Part shown: positions 54,066 through 64,000 of the stretch, one piece after another
How the letters are laid out: every line of letters starts with the position of its first letter
Numbering within the stretch: the stretch's first letter is position 1
Origin: Tilletiopsis washingtonensis
Taxonomy: Eukaryota; Basidiomycota; Exobasidiomycetes; Entylomatales
NCBI RefSeq assembly: GCF_003144115.1
Contig: NW_020312002.1
Span: 538,859-602,858, forward strand
Reading direction: 5' to 3'
Length of the DNA stretch: 64,000 nt
Notes under the pieces: model-generated
Seen by the model: the letters and a program-made list of their open reading frames with translations, nothing else
Database searches by the model: none
What the model was told of the DNA's origin: nothing
Made by a program: the position numbers and the translations under genes

Positions 54066-57000
54066 ATGCCTCACGCCAGCGACGACTACCTCTCGCGCGG
54101 CGGCGGCAGCGGCAGTGGCCTCGGGTCGTCGCCGCACAGCCGCATCCCCGTGCGGCCACCACTGCGGCGCATGCCTGCCTCGCGGCCCAGCGCGGCGCCC
54201 GACTGCGCCTTTACGTCGCCCGTGGCGCCGCACCGCAGCGCCCGCATGGTCTCGTCGCCCGCGTACAGCCCGCTCCCGGCACCCAGCTCCGAGCGTGCGG
54301 TGCTCTCGCCGCGCACGCCGACGGCCAGCCGCATGCCGCGCTCGCCGCGCCTCACCACCACGCCGGCAGCGCGGCTTGAGTCGCCCAGCTCGGCGCTGCT
54401 CGTGCCCGCTAGTCCGGCGGCGACCTTCTCGCCGCTGCATACCTCTAGCAAGAGCACGCCGCTGGCTCTACGCCGTCCGCCAGGGACCCTGCGACCTGGC
54501 CCACCATCACCGGCGCTCTCGGCCGCGTCGCGCGACTCGTCGCGATCGGGCCGCAGCAGTCGTGCCGCCTCGCCGCTGCCGCAGCCAGTGGCAGCGTCGG
54601 CCAGCGGCGAGACGGCGCCTTCTCGTGTAACCTCACGGATCCCTGCGACGCCTCGCGCAAGCAATGCACTGCGCCCGCGCGACGGCAACGTGCCCGTGCG
54701 TCGCCTGTCGCCGTCGGCACCTCCGCTCAAGGCCGCGCAGAGCCCGGCCATGGTCAGTAGTGCATCGCAGACCACGCCGATCCGCAGTCGCCTGCCCGTC
54801 TCGCCGTCGCGACGAGTACCGGCACCGCTCTTCATTCCCTCGCCCGAGATCGTGCAGCTCGAGCGGCCGCCTCTCGTACGACGGCCGCGCGCAAGTGCCG
54901 AGGCTGCACCGACGCCCAGTCCCGAGCAACAGCCGTGGCCAGCTCGCGTCAGTGCCGACACCAGCGCATCATCGCTGCAGTGGAAGGCACTGCCGGAAGA
55001 GCCAAAGGAAGAGTCGCTCGCTCCGCTGCTCGAGACAGCGCAGCACACCGATGCTCTTCTGCGGTCGCGCCGCATGCGCACCACGAGCGAGGGCGTGCCT
55101 CACGGAGGCTCGCTGCGCGGCAGTGCGACATTCTCGCCCGCTCGATCTGGTCGCCGTCTCGCCAAGCTGCGAGGACTTCCTATGTTCTCCCACACGCGTC
55201 AAGCCTCAGGCAGCGCCTCGGCAAATGACTCTAGCGTACCTTCGCCGACGTCGGCCGTCTTCCCGGAGTTCATGTCTAGCGACGGAAAGTCGAGCAGCAG
55301 CGTCATCTCCTCGTTCATGGAGTCGATGCTGCACCACGCTCATAGTGCCACATCGCGCTCGCGGAAGCGCGCCTCTCACGGCGATGATGCGTTCCTCGGC
55401 GCCAGCCCTGGACGCAGACGAGGTGCAGCTGGTCGCACGCTGTCCGGCAGTCATCAGCCATTCGTGGGCTCGGCAGGCAGCGTCACGAAGCAGCTGATCA
55501 GCGCGCCGATGCCGATTGCCGAGGGTGTGTCGTTTGCCATGCATCCTGCGCAGGTCGAGGCGAAGCTCGCGGCGGCGCCGCAGCTGCGAGGATCGCCATC
55601 TCTGCCGGAGCTTCGCACTGTTGCGCCAGTCGCACGCATCGCCACTTCGGCCTCTGCCACGAAGCTCGACGAGATCGACTCGACGGCTCGGGGCTCGCCG
55701 TCTGCCGGCTTCGCAGCTGACGATCCGCGCAATCTCTGGCTATCGAATGCACCGCACACACCGAGCCACTATGTGACACCTGCGTGGCTGTCGAATGCAC
55801 CGCACACACGGAGCACCTGGGCGACACCTGCACGGCCAGTTGCTCGCATCAGAAGTGCGCCCGAGCCTGGCGACGTCTCTGCTCCGTCAACACCTACCTC
55901 TCCCGCGACAAGTATCGCAACAGCGCCGACGCTCTCGCCCGCGGCGTCTCGGCGAGGGAGCGCAAGCACGGCGTCACTGTCGCCGGTGACACCTGCACGC
56001 TACCCGCGCTACTGTCCAGCGGCCGCTCTGACCAAGCAAGGCCTTTCGTCACTCGAGGCAGAGCTAGAGATTGACTCAAGTCTGACGCCAAAGCTTCGTC
56101 GTCCGGCGCAATTCTCCCTCTCGGCGTACCGCGGCAGTCCGCGAGCGCCGGGCAAAGGCTTTCCGCTCGATGTCGCCTCGCATGACGGCAGCATCAGCTT
56201 CGATGAGACGTGCACCAGCATCAGCTCGGAGTGTCCCAGCCTGATCGACTCCGAGGCTGAGTCTCTCGACCCAGCCTCCGCGTCCGCCTCGAGAGACACC
56301 TCGACGTCTCTTCTGACCGCGACGCAATCGCCGAACCCAGAGGCGCAGGTCCACGCGTGCATCCTGGACGGCATCTCTGTTCTGTCTGAGTCGCCCGAGG
56401 CCATCGGCGCATCGCGCAAGACTGGCGGCAGCAAGTACTGCTTCGAGGTGCTCAATGCCGAAAGTGCTTCGGCAGAGGCTTCGGACGTCATCGTCGCGGA
56501 CGCACAAGACGCGCGCAGCCCTGCCCTCTATGAGCTCTCATCAGTGGAAGGTAGCGACGCCGAGAGCGATGCGAGTGACGACGAGAGCGTTCGCGACAGC
56601 GTCTATAGCTTGCAAGAATTGCTCACGCAGGCGTCACGCAAGCTCGAGGCGCACTGCTCGCCGCAGAACCGTGCATCGTCGCTCGAGGCAGCCGGTGCGC
56701 GCGCACAGGCAGCTCGACCGGACGTGCGGGCCTCGATTCGACGCAGCCACGGACGAACTGAAGGGCAGCGAGAGGTGCCTCCTTCAGTCGAGCTTCCGCC
56801 AGAGGGCCTCGAGCTGCGCATCGTCGATGATGAGCACGGAGGTCCGCCGCGCCTCGAGCTGAGCTGGGAGGTGCGCCTGTCCGGCGCGGACGGCCATCGA
56901 TCAGTCGCAGGCCGTACGCTTGTGCCAGAGGCGGTCTCGGCTTCGCTCTTCGCGTCCTGGGCGAGCAGCACTGGTCTCGGAACATCGCCGGCAAAGCGCA

Positions 57001-57828
57001 AGCCACTGCCAAGGCGCGACGAAGCCAGGCTGACTGGGACCTCTGTCCACAGCGACTGGTCTGCTATCTCTTCCTCCCACCCGTCTTTCGGCGAGCTTGA
57101 GCTGCAGCAGCTCCAGGCGTCAGCACAGGCGCAGCTGCAAGCAAGCCGCGAATGGGGTCTGCAGCCGGCACGAGAGCGCCATCTCTCTCATCCGGTGCAG
57201 GAGTCGCCGAGCCTGCTCGAGCCCAACGCATGGGCAGCCTCGTCGCCACGCTCGCCGTCCTTCTTTCCGCGGCCACTGCTTCTCAGTCGACCAAGCAACG
57301 AACGCCGGCGCACACGAGAGGAGAGTGCACCGGCAGAGACGCAGAGCACTCGTGTGGCAAGAGCATCGCAGCGCAGCGGCGCCGCTGGGCCGCCTGTCGC
57401 CTCGCCGAACCTCCTTGATGTCGCGACTTCCCGGCGCAGCCGCGTCAGCAGCCGTCAGGCCACCACGCCTCGTTCCACGCTCGTGCCCATCGGCACGCCG
57501 CGCAGCACCGTGCCATCCTCTCCCGGTGCCACTCTTGGTGAGTCCGCCGGACGCATGCTGGTGACATTGGCTGACCACGCGCACTCTCACAGGCTACCTA
57601 CCTCGTCTTACCCCTGTCGGCCCCAGCCACGACGCCTCCGTCAACGCCAACACTCTCTTGCTTCTCCAGCGAGCCGCCGAGTCATGCGCCGACATCACGC
57701 CGCGCAGTCGCCGGCCGCCGCTGCCGCGCTCGGAGAGCATCGAGTCGGCGCTGATGGACACGCGGCCGCCGTACCAGATCCTCACGGCCTCCTCGAGTCT
57801 GGCAGAGATCACTGGCGCCGGCAACTAG
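54066..57828 (+). CDS. Large disordered protein of unknown function (1235 residues)
   Basis: No domain recognised. Exons 54066-57537 and 57593-57828. The start is the first ATG in an open frame (MPHASDDYLSR). The N-terminal 450 residues are Ser/Pro/Arg/Ala-rich and basic with many SP/TP sites. The middle contains a possible helix (SVISSFMESMLHHAHSA) and a 16-residue tandem duplication (WLSNAPHT repeated). The part around 56400-56650 is acidic (DASDDESVRDSVYSLQELL). A segment near 56800-56960 looks folded (PPRLELSWEVRLSG, then ASLFASWASSTGLG). The last exon adds NANTLLLLQRAAESCADITP and PPYQILTASSSLAEI. Many potential CDK/MAPK sites suggest a regulated scaffold, but no function can be assigned. 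Confidence 0.75.
55741..55836 (+). repeat. 48-base tandem duplication inside the gene at 54066
   Basis: Two adjacent copies with a period of 48 bases, each beginning with nearly the same 20 bases (TATCGAATGCACCGCACACA and TGTCGAATGCACCGCACACA). They encode two 16-residue units with WLSNAPHT. The copies have diverged mainly in their second halves. Confidence 0.8.
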
Positions 57829-58032
57829 ACTGCGCTCCCTGCAGCACACACCTGCTCGCTGCTTCCCGCTGCTCCACCCTCATTCCTGTGCGCACGTCTC
57901 CGTTCCTCTAATGCGCTCCTCACTCTCGTTGCTGTATCTTTAGCCCCCTCCTGCGTTTCCTCGTTCGACACTCTGTAACTTAGGCCTTCGCACGCTCCGC
58001 GTCTGCTGTGACATCGCATCCATTCCGGCGCC
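57829..58032. other. Convergent 3' region, disordered protein / Noc2
   Basis: 204 bases between convergent stop codons, C/T-rich on the plus strand; presumably both 3' untranslated regions. Confidence 0.55.
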
Positions 58033-60409
58033 TCAGCCACGCACCTCCTGCGCCGCCTGCTCGAGCAGCGCACGCTTCTGCGCCAGCACCTTGCGTGCCA
58101 GCCGGCATGCAGACTCGAGCGGCGCCTCAGCCTTCTCGGTCCGCAGGAACGCCGCCACGGCGCGGCGGTCGTTGGGCGCAAACTCGACCGTGGCGCGCCG
58201 CTTCTCGATCCAGGCCGAGTTCTGCGCGATCTTGTCGAGGATGGCCTTGAGACTCGTGCTCAGCTTCGGGCTCGTCGAGGCCTTGAGCGTGCGCCGCAGC
58301 TGCGTGCGCAGCGGCACGACGAGCTCGGGGAAGGCGATGGAGCGAGCCTGCGTGGAGAGGTACTCGAGCAGCAGGTGCGTCGAGTCCTCGGCGATGACGT
58401 CGGCATACACGCGCGTGCGCACGTAGGCCTGCGGCGCACGCAGCGTCGTCTCGAGGTTCAGCGGCGCCAGCGTCGAGCCCTTGGGCTTGCGCTGGAACTC
58501 GGGTGCGTCGAAGACCTCGAGCAGCGGCGCCGTCAGCGGTACGTAGACGCCCGTCTTCTGGATCAGCCGCAGCAGCGAGCGGATGACGTGCAGGCGCATC
58601 GGGAAGTAGCGCGACGTCGGAATCAGCCTGAGGCGCGGGACGTCAGCAAAGGCAGCAGCAAGCCAGCACGCGTGCGCTCACTTGATGACGCCGGTGGCCA
58701 CCTGCACCAGCGGGTAGATCAGAGGCTGCATCTCGCTGTCCTTGGCCGCGCGCGACTGATCGCACGTCGTGCCGAGGACAAGGCACCAGAAGTCGACGCA
58801 GTGCACAAACTGCCAGTTGAGCACGCTCTTGAAGCTCTCCTGAGTCTTGGCCTTGAGCGCGGTGCGCAGGTGGATGGCCAGCTGCCGAATGAAGCCGAAC
58901 GCGTGCTGGTAGCTCGCCCGCAGGTCGAGGCCGTACAGCTCCGAAGCGCTATTCTTCATCAAGTTGATCGACGGAAGCGTGTGCACCGTCGTGAGCTTTG
59001 TTGACCGCACAAAGCTCTGGTACGCGCCCTGCAAGCCACAGCGTCAGCAGGCATACATTGCACAGTGTTGAGGTCCGCAGCTCACCTTCAAGCACAGGTC
59101 CATCATCGTCTCGTCGGAGGCAGCGGCGATCTTCCGGATGCTCAGGAACGCAGCGATGCGCACTCTGTCCTCCGCAGTCGCCCACTGGTCCAGCAGCAGC
59201 TGTCGAGCGCAGCGTCAGCAGCCACGCGCATGCACACCACCTTGCTTGACTCACCTTGACGTGTTCCCGCGCCAGCTTGCGGCTGTGCAAGAGCCAGGGC
59301 ACCATCTTTGCGCTCTCGCTCACAACGACGTACACGAGACTCGGCTCGGGCAGCGTGCGCAGCAGCCGGTGCAGGTTGGAGTAGTACGACTGGATGGGCC
59401 GCTGCAGCGCCGTGAACTTGGGCGAGTTCGTCGGCAGCTTGTAGCGGCTGTTCGTCTCCTTGTACGGGATGTGGTGCGCCAGCACGACGGGCACGTACTT
59501 GAGCGTCGTGACTATGAGCTTGTTGAACACCTGCGCATCGTTTACGACGTAGCTCGACGCCTCGCCGCCGTAGTTCTCGCTGCCCATGTGCGCGGCAGCG
59601 CGGAAGGCCAGCAACAGCCGCCGGAAGGCGCGCAGCGAGTGGTGCTGCAGGATGCTGCGCTGCCAGCCGGCGAGCATCTTGAGCGTCACGAGCTGCGGCC
59701 CGCTGTCCTCGTCCTCGTCCATCACGTCGTCGCGCGCCTTGGCCTTGCCCTTGGCCTTGGTGGCCGTCGCTGCCATCTCCTCCTCTTCCGACTCGTCAGA
59801 CTCGTCATCGGAAGCGCCACCGAACGCCAGCAGGTTCTCGTCGTTCTCCTGCAGGTACTTGAAGAACTCCGGGTCCTTGGCCGCCAGCGCCTTGAGCTGT
59901 GCAGCGTGCGCCTCCGGGTCGAGCTCCTCGTCCTCATCACCTGCTCGCGGCGTCTCAGCGCCGCGCTGCTGCTATGCTGTATGCCAAGCACTCACCGGAC
60001 AGCTCCTCCATGTCCTCTAGGTCATCGCCCTCGCTCTCATCATCCTCATCGCCCGACTCGTCATCCTCGTCGCCGCCCATGCCGGCCTCGAAGCCGCCGC
60101 CGAGGAACTCGTCTACGCCCATCGGGCCCGCGGCGTCCGACTCGGCATCGCTCTCGTCTTCGCCTGCCGAGCCGGCAAGCGCTGCATCTGCGCCACTCTG
60201 GCGGCCCGCAGCGCCGCTCTTTGCCTTGTGCGCCTTTGCCTGCTTGGAGCGCTCGATGACGGCCTTCTTCTTTGCGCCCTCGCGGCGCGTCTTGAGCGTG
60301 CGATCAAGCTGGCGGGCGGGCAATGAGCGGCTGACGCGTGGTGCAAACAGCACTGTACACTCACGTTGTTCTTGACGAACTTCTTCGTGCGCTTCGTCTG
60401 CTTCGCCAT
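58033..60409 (-). CDS. NOC2: Nucleolar complex protein 2 (ribosome biogenesis)
   Basis: Works with Noc1 and Noc3 in moving pre-60S ribosomes from nucleolus to nucleoplasm. Minus-strand exons: 60409-60365, 60308-59996, 59940-59255, 59199-59086, 59028-58682, 58627-58033; 699 residues against 710 in yeast. The N-terminus is basic (MAKQTKRTKKFVKNN), followed by acidic Asp/Glu stretches and DPEFFKYLQENDENLL, a Noc2 signature. The Noc2 domain follows: PKFTALQRPIQSYYSNLHRL, AYQSFVRSTKLTTVHTLPSI, NLMKNSASELYGLD, VLNWQFVHCVDFW, YPLVQVATGVIKLIP and RYFPMRLHVIRSL. Ends EQAAQEVRG. Divergent from the Taf8 gene with only 229 bases between start codons. Confidence 0.95.
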
Positions 60410-60638
60410 GGTGCGTGTGTCTGGGTGTGAGGGTGGAGAGCAGGCTGGGATGGAGGGGGCCGGGGTGCAGGCGCAGCGCTCCGCCTCAAAAAATCCAGGC
60501 GCGGCGCGGCTCGGCCGAAGCGCCCGATGCGCGATCCCGCGGCTCAGCCGCGCTGCGCCCGAGCCGTGCTTGCCTCTCCACACCTGGCGCCTCTGTCTCT
60601 CCTTCAGCTCCTCCACCGCTCGCTGCTGCTCGTGCGCC
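60410..60638. promoter_or_regulatory. Short bidirectional promoter, Noc2 / Taf8
   Basis: 229 bases separate the outward-facing start codons of a ribosome-assembly gene and a TFIID subunit gene; both promoters must lie here. GC-rich, with a short A-run near 60488. No TATA box. Confidence 0.55.
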
Positions 60639-62413
60639 ATGGCTCGTCCCGAGCTCTCGGCACAGGCCGGCCCTTCGTCGATGCCGGCATCCGCGCCGCG
60701 CATTGTCGCTGCGCCCATGGCCGGCTCGTCGTCGGCGCGTGCCCACGCCGCGCTGCGCTCCTCGATGCGCCGCCTCCTCTCGACGCAGCCGCTCGCTCGC
60801 ACGTCGGAGCGCGCCCTCGACGTGCTCACCGAGGTGGCGGCGCGCTACATCGCCCTTCTCGCCTCGACGGCCGCGTCACGCGCTCAGCACTCGGGCCGCA
60901 CGCGTCCGGCCTTCTGGGACGTCGCGGCAGCCATCGATGATCTGGGCACGGACGTCGAGGAGCTGGCCGACTGGGTGCAGGACGGTGCAGGCCTCTCGGC
61001 GAGCGACGCGCACCGCGATCCCGCTCTCGCAGGTGAGTGACGAGTATAGACGTACGCTGGCAGAGCTGACCGTCCTCGCCAGAGCTCAATGCCCACGGAC
61101 GGCGGCCAGCACCGGCGGCACGGCAAGAGCTGCACTACGTCTCGGTGCCAAAGGCTGCTCTGACGGACCTGAAGCAGCTGCAGCTGCTAGAGGATGAGCC
61201 ATGGCTGGTGCAGGCCGCCGACACGGAGGACGAAGATGAGGCGCGGACGCCGTCTCGCTCGCGGAGCAGCTCGTCCGGCAGCTCGTCGGCGGGCAAGCGG
61301 CGAAGAGTCGGCAAGCAGCCAGACTACGTGCCGTCGTTTCTGCCGCACTTCCCAGACGCGCACTTCCTCACTGCCCATTCCACGGCTAGCGATCTGTCGA
61401 ACGGCTGGGCAGTCGAGGTGCTACATGACGGCGAGTATCGCTCTGCCAAGTCGGAAGCATCGCATCATCTCGAGAACGGCGAGGCCAGGCGCAGCTCGGC
61501 ATCGCCGCTAGACGACAAGGCCGAGGCTCTTCCGAAGACCAACTGCACGGCTCAACATTCAGATCTGGACGACCCGCCGGACGGCGCCAACGACGTGTGG
61601 CGCCGAAGAGTACCATACGACGCCTCTACGCTTGCTACGCAGCAAGGCATATCGGATCTGCCGTCCGTCGATGGGCTCATTGGCCCTGAGCCGAGCGCTC
61701 GCGCTTCCAGCCTACGAGCTTTTGCCGCCGACTATCGGGCACTCGTGGCCGAGCAGGCTCCGCCGACGCTGCTCACCCCCACGGGCGGAGCGCACGCCGG
61801 CGCTGCTGCCACGCGTCGCATGCTGGCGCTGGCGCTGGCAGACCCAGGACGTTTTGTGCCGAGCGACAGCATCTTCGCGGCCGTCGCCGCTCGGCCCTCC
61901 GCCCTGCCCTTCACGCCATCGGCGTCACACTTCGTCACGTCGACGGGCCTCTTCACCGCGACGCGGCCTGGCGGACGACCGGCTGCGCTCATTGCGCCCA
62001 GCGGAGCACTCGCACCCGCACTTGCCCATCGCTGGCCAGCGCACACGATGACGGCCGCCCGCACGGTGTCGGGACCGGCCCTGCTGAAGCGCATCTCGCG
62101 CTCGGCCGACCCGCCGCCCGTGTTCGACGACTCTGGCGTCGAGCGCGTCTTCCAGGGCGGCCCTGCGCCGTCGGACCTGCTCGCGGCGCGCCACTCGGTG
62201 CTGGCGCCGGCGCTGCGCACCATCGTGGCGCAGACGGCCGCCGGTGATGACGAGGCGCCCGCCGAGAAGCCGCGCGAAGGCATGCTGGTGCACACATGGG
62301 ACTGGACGACGCGCGACTACTCGGACTCGTCGCTGCCCGGCCGCCGTGTGCCGGCTCGGGGCCCTGGCGATGCCGAGCTGCCGGCGTCGACGCCGACGTC
62401 CAAGGGGTCCTGA
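60639..62413 (+). CDS. TAF8: TFIID subunit 8 (Taf8), histone-fold protein
   Basis: Component of the general transcription factor TFIID, pairing with Taf10 through a histone fold. Exons 60639-61032 and 61083-62413; 574 residues. Residues about 40-110 form the bromodomain-associated type histone fold (HAALRSSMRRLLSTQP, ALDVLTEVAARYIALLAST, FWDVAAAIDDLGTDVEEL). Near residue 213 is the Taf8 C-terminal motif (YVPSFLPHFPDAHFL; the family consensus is PxFLPPFPDPHTY). The rest is polar and Ala-rich, with a Lys/Arg patch (AGKRRRVGKQ) before the motif that may act as a nuclear signal. The 50-base intron has a GTGAGT donor. Taf3 shares a similar fold, but the FPDAH motif favours Taf8. Confidence 0.75.
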
Positions 62414-62468
62414 GCCGGCCACCTCGGCCACACGTGGTGGGCCAGCCTGCTCCGTCGGGTTGCCACGG
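62414..62468. other. Convergent gap after Taf8
   Basis: 55 bases between the Taf8 stop and the proposed stop codon of the minus-strand gene at the right edge. Confidence 0.35.
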
Positions 62469-62620
62469 TCACGTGTCCAGGCGCGTCCACGACGCGTCGT
62501 CGTCGGCGCAGGACAGCCTCCGCGAAGACTGGCGGCGGAGCTGCAATTGCACGGCCAATTTGTCCGAGAGAAGCGTGAGCGAGACTGGAGGGTGCCGAGC
62601 TCTGAGGGATTCCTGGGTCT
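62469..62620 (-). CDS. Probable 3' exon of a minus-strand gene (partial, function unknown)
   Basis: On the minus strand a frame ending at 62469 reads PVSLTLLSDKLAVQLQLRR, then LSCADDDASWTRLDT and TGA. About nine in ten codons end in G or C, as in accepted genes here, and composition is ordinary. Acceptor-like CTGCAG (exon from about 62620) or CCTCCAG (from 62584) lie upstream. The rest of the gene would extend to the right, but I could not connect upstream exons. No family recognised. Confidence 0.35.
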
Positions 62621-64000
62621 GCAGAGGGCGGACGATTCTCTTCTTTGTCGCGAGTTTCGAATGTCTCCTCGAGGTCCGACCCGGAGAAGGGCCTTCCTCG
62701 GCCCGCGTCGTCAGCGAGAGGAGCCTCGGCGAGATGGAAGCGCGGCGGCACTGGCGCAGGCGCGGCGCCTTCATGCGAAGCTGCGGTACGCGCCATCGGC
62801 GGGAAGCGAGCTCGGGCGCGACGCCGCCGCCGTCAGCCGCACGCCGCACGCCGCACGCCCACGCCGCGCGGCTTCTTGCGATCGCGCCTCACGGGCAATC
62901 CGATGGCGGCGGCCGGGTTTGCGCGCCCTCGCCGAAGCTGACCACGGGGCAGGGCACGGCGCCGCCGGCCGAGCACTCCCATCTCGTCGTCGAAGCATGA
63001 CGGTCTCGTCATGCGCTAAATGCAGTTGCCACGCTATGCGACTCACATGCGCCCTTCGCCGAGGCAGCAGGCACGCCTCGAGAGCAAGGGTCGTCCTGGA
63101 GCACGAGCGCCGTCCCCATCCTCGCATGAGCGCAGCCGGGCGTCCCGCTCGAGGCTCCGCGGCTCGCTGACGATCGCCCCTGCAGCCAAGGGCGGAGCGG
63201 AGCGTCTCTGGGAACATGCGACGAGCTCGCGAGCAGCTCGGCAGCGCCCGCCCGAGGTTCGCCCTGCAGCAGCAGCCGAATGCCGAGCCTTTGCGTCGCT
63301 CATGCCGCCGGAGCTGGCGGGCGCAACTCGTCGTCGTCGCTGACGCGCTTCGCTCGTGCAAGGCCAGGCACATTGCAGCACCGACGGTGGCGGCGCCTCG
63401 ATGCGTTTCACAGGAGAGGACGCCGGGTGCGGGGATGGGGCGACGAGCGTGCATGAGTGCGCGAGCGGGATGCGACCGATCCTGGGAATTGCTGGAGAGC
63501 AACGACGAGCGGCGCACCGGGTGGCCGGCGTCGCAGAAGCTGCGTCCGACAAGGTGCTGTCTCATGCCGCCAGCTGAGCCAGCGTGGTGAGACGAGCGTA
63601 CCGTCATCGTCCGCTGAGACGGCACGTACCCTCCGCACGCGTCGTCATCGTCGGCGGCGGGAGCACCGCATGCAGTGGAGATGGCGGTCAACCCACAAGC
63701 GGAGCACGACGAGGGCGAGATGCGCACGAGGCAAGTGCAGGCCTCCGAGCGGCCACCGTGCATTCGATTGCATGGGCCGTGGGCACGGCCGACGCCAGGG
63801 AGGCGCGAGCCGCCATTGCCGGTTCCGCACTGGCGCCACGCTCGCGAGCACGTGTGAGCCGGCCCACGCTACTGTGTGGTGTGCGGGCGTGGTCGTGCGC
63901 ATGGCTCATGCCCCCCAGGGCTCTTCCGAGCCAGGCGATACTCGGCCCTCTGGAGGGTGCCGCAGCTGCAAGGTGGATCCCGGCTTGCCTCTGCCCGAGG
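62621..64000. other. Right-edge region without a resolved gene
   Basis: About 1.4 kb. Several frames of 100-330 codons are open on both strands, but none shows a recognisable domain. It may hold upstream exons of the minus-strand gene ending at 62469, or promoter sequence. No RNA gene was seen. Confidence 0.4.

Noticed and set aside
1-64000. Transposons, LTR elements, CRISPR arrays, tRNA or rRNA genes
   Set aside because: No terminal repeats, integrase or reverse-transcriptase motifs, spaced direct repeats or tRNA-like B boxes were noticed on reading.

Overview
This 64 kb window is GC-rich nuclear DNA from a fungus. It carries about 19 well-supported protein genes plus two tentative ones. 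Introns are mostly 45-100 bases long, with GTGAGT/GTGCGT-type donors, CTGAC-like branch sites and CAG acceptors. The gene set is fungal (Ypi1, Mms22/Mus7, Syg1-type SPX-EXS, Noc2, an Rrn5-like SANT protein). High GC, dense short introns and very short exons suggest a basidiomycete, possibly Ustilaginomycotina; that placement is inference. I saw no transposon, virus-like element, CRISPR array, rRNA or tRNA.

Layout, left to right. 1-15 kb: a Ptc2/3-type PP2C phosphatase (+), a Scs2/VAP ER tether (+), an SRF-type MADS-box factor (+), an ER cyclophilin (-), a histidine phosphatase with a C-terminal coiled coil (+) and a small secreted acidic protein (-). 17-29 kb: an SPX-EXS phosphate exporter-like protein (+), the PP1 inhibitor Ypi1 (-) and a 1995-residue disordered protein (+). 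29-43 kb: an arylamine N-acetyltransferase (-), a small unknown protein (+), eIF2 gamma (-), a mitochondrial PPR-like protein (+) and an Mms22-like repair factor (-). 43-64 kb: an Rrn5-like protein with a very long Ser/Asp tail (+), PEP carboxykinase (+), a tentative low-bias gene (-), a disordered unknown protein (+), Noc2 (-), Taf8 (+), and the 3' exon of a further minus-strand gene at the right edge.

The genes are mostly housekeeping (translation, ribosome assembly, RNA polymerase I and II transcription, PP1/PP2C signalling, ER contact and folding, phosphate, gluconeogenesis) and do not form a pathway cluster. Several pairs are divergent with short shared promoters (cyclophilin/phosphatase, eIF2 gamma/PPR, Mms22/Rrn5-like, Noc2/Taf8). 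Others converge tightly (PPR and Mms22 stop codons are separated by 37 bases).

The most interesting signals are in gene structure. (1) The 1995-residue gene can be read in frame only through a single-nucleotide exon at 23439, flanked by two canonical introns. (2) The ER cyclophilin has its KDEL retention tail inside a splice-donor context. A downstream exon with no ATG, in the correct phase, would replace KDEL by a transmembrane anchor. (3) In the histidine phosphatase, retaining one intron creates a stop codon exactly at the splice site and removes the coiled-coil tail. Exon coordinates were worked out by hand from splice motifs and frame; every firm model sums to a whole number of codons.
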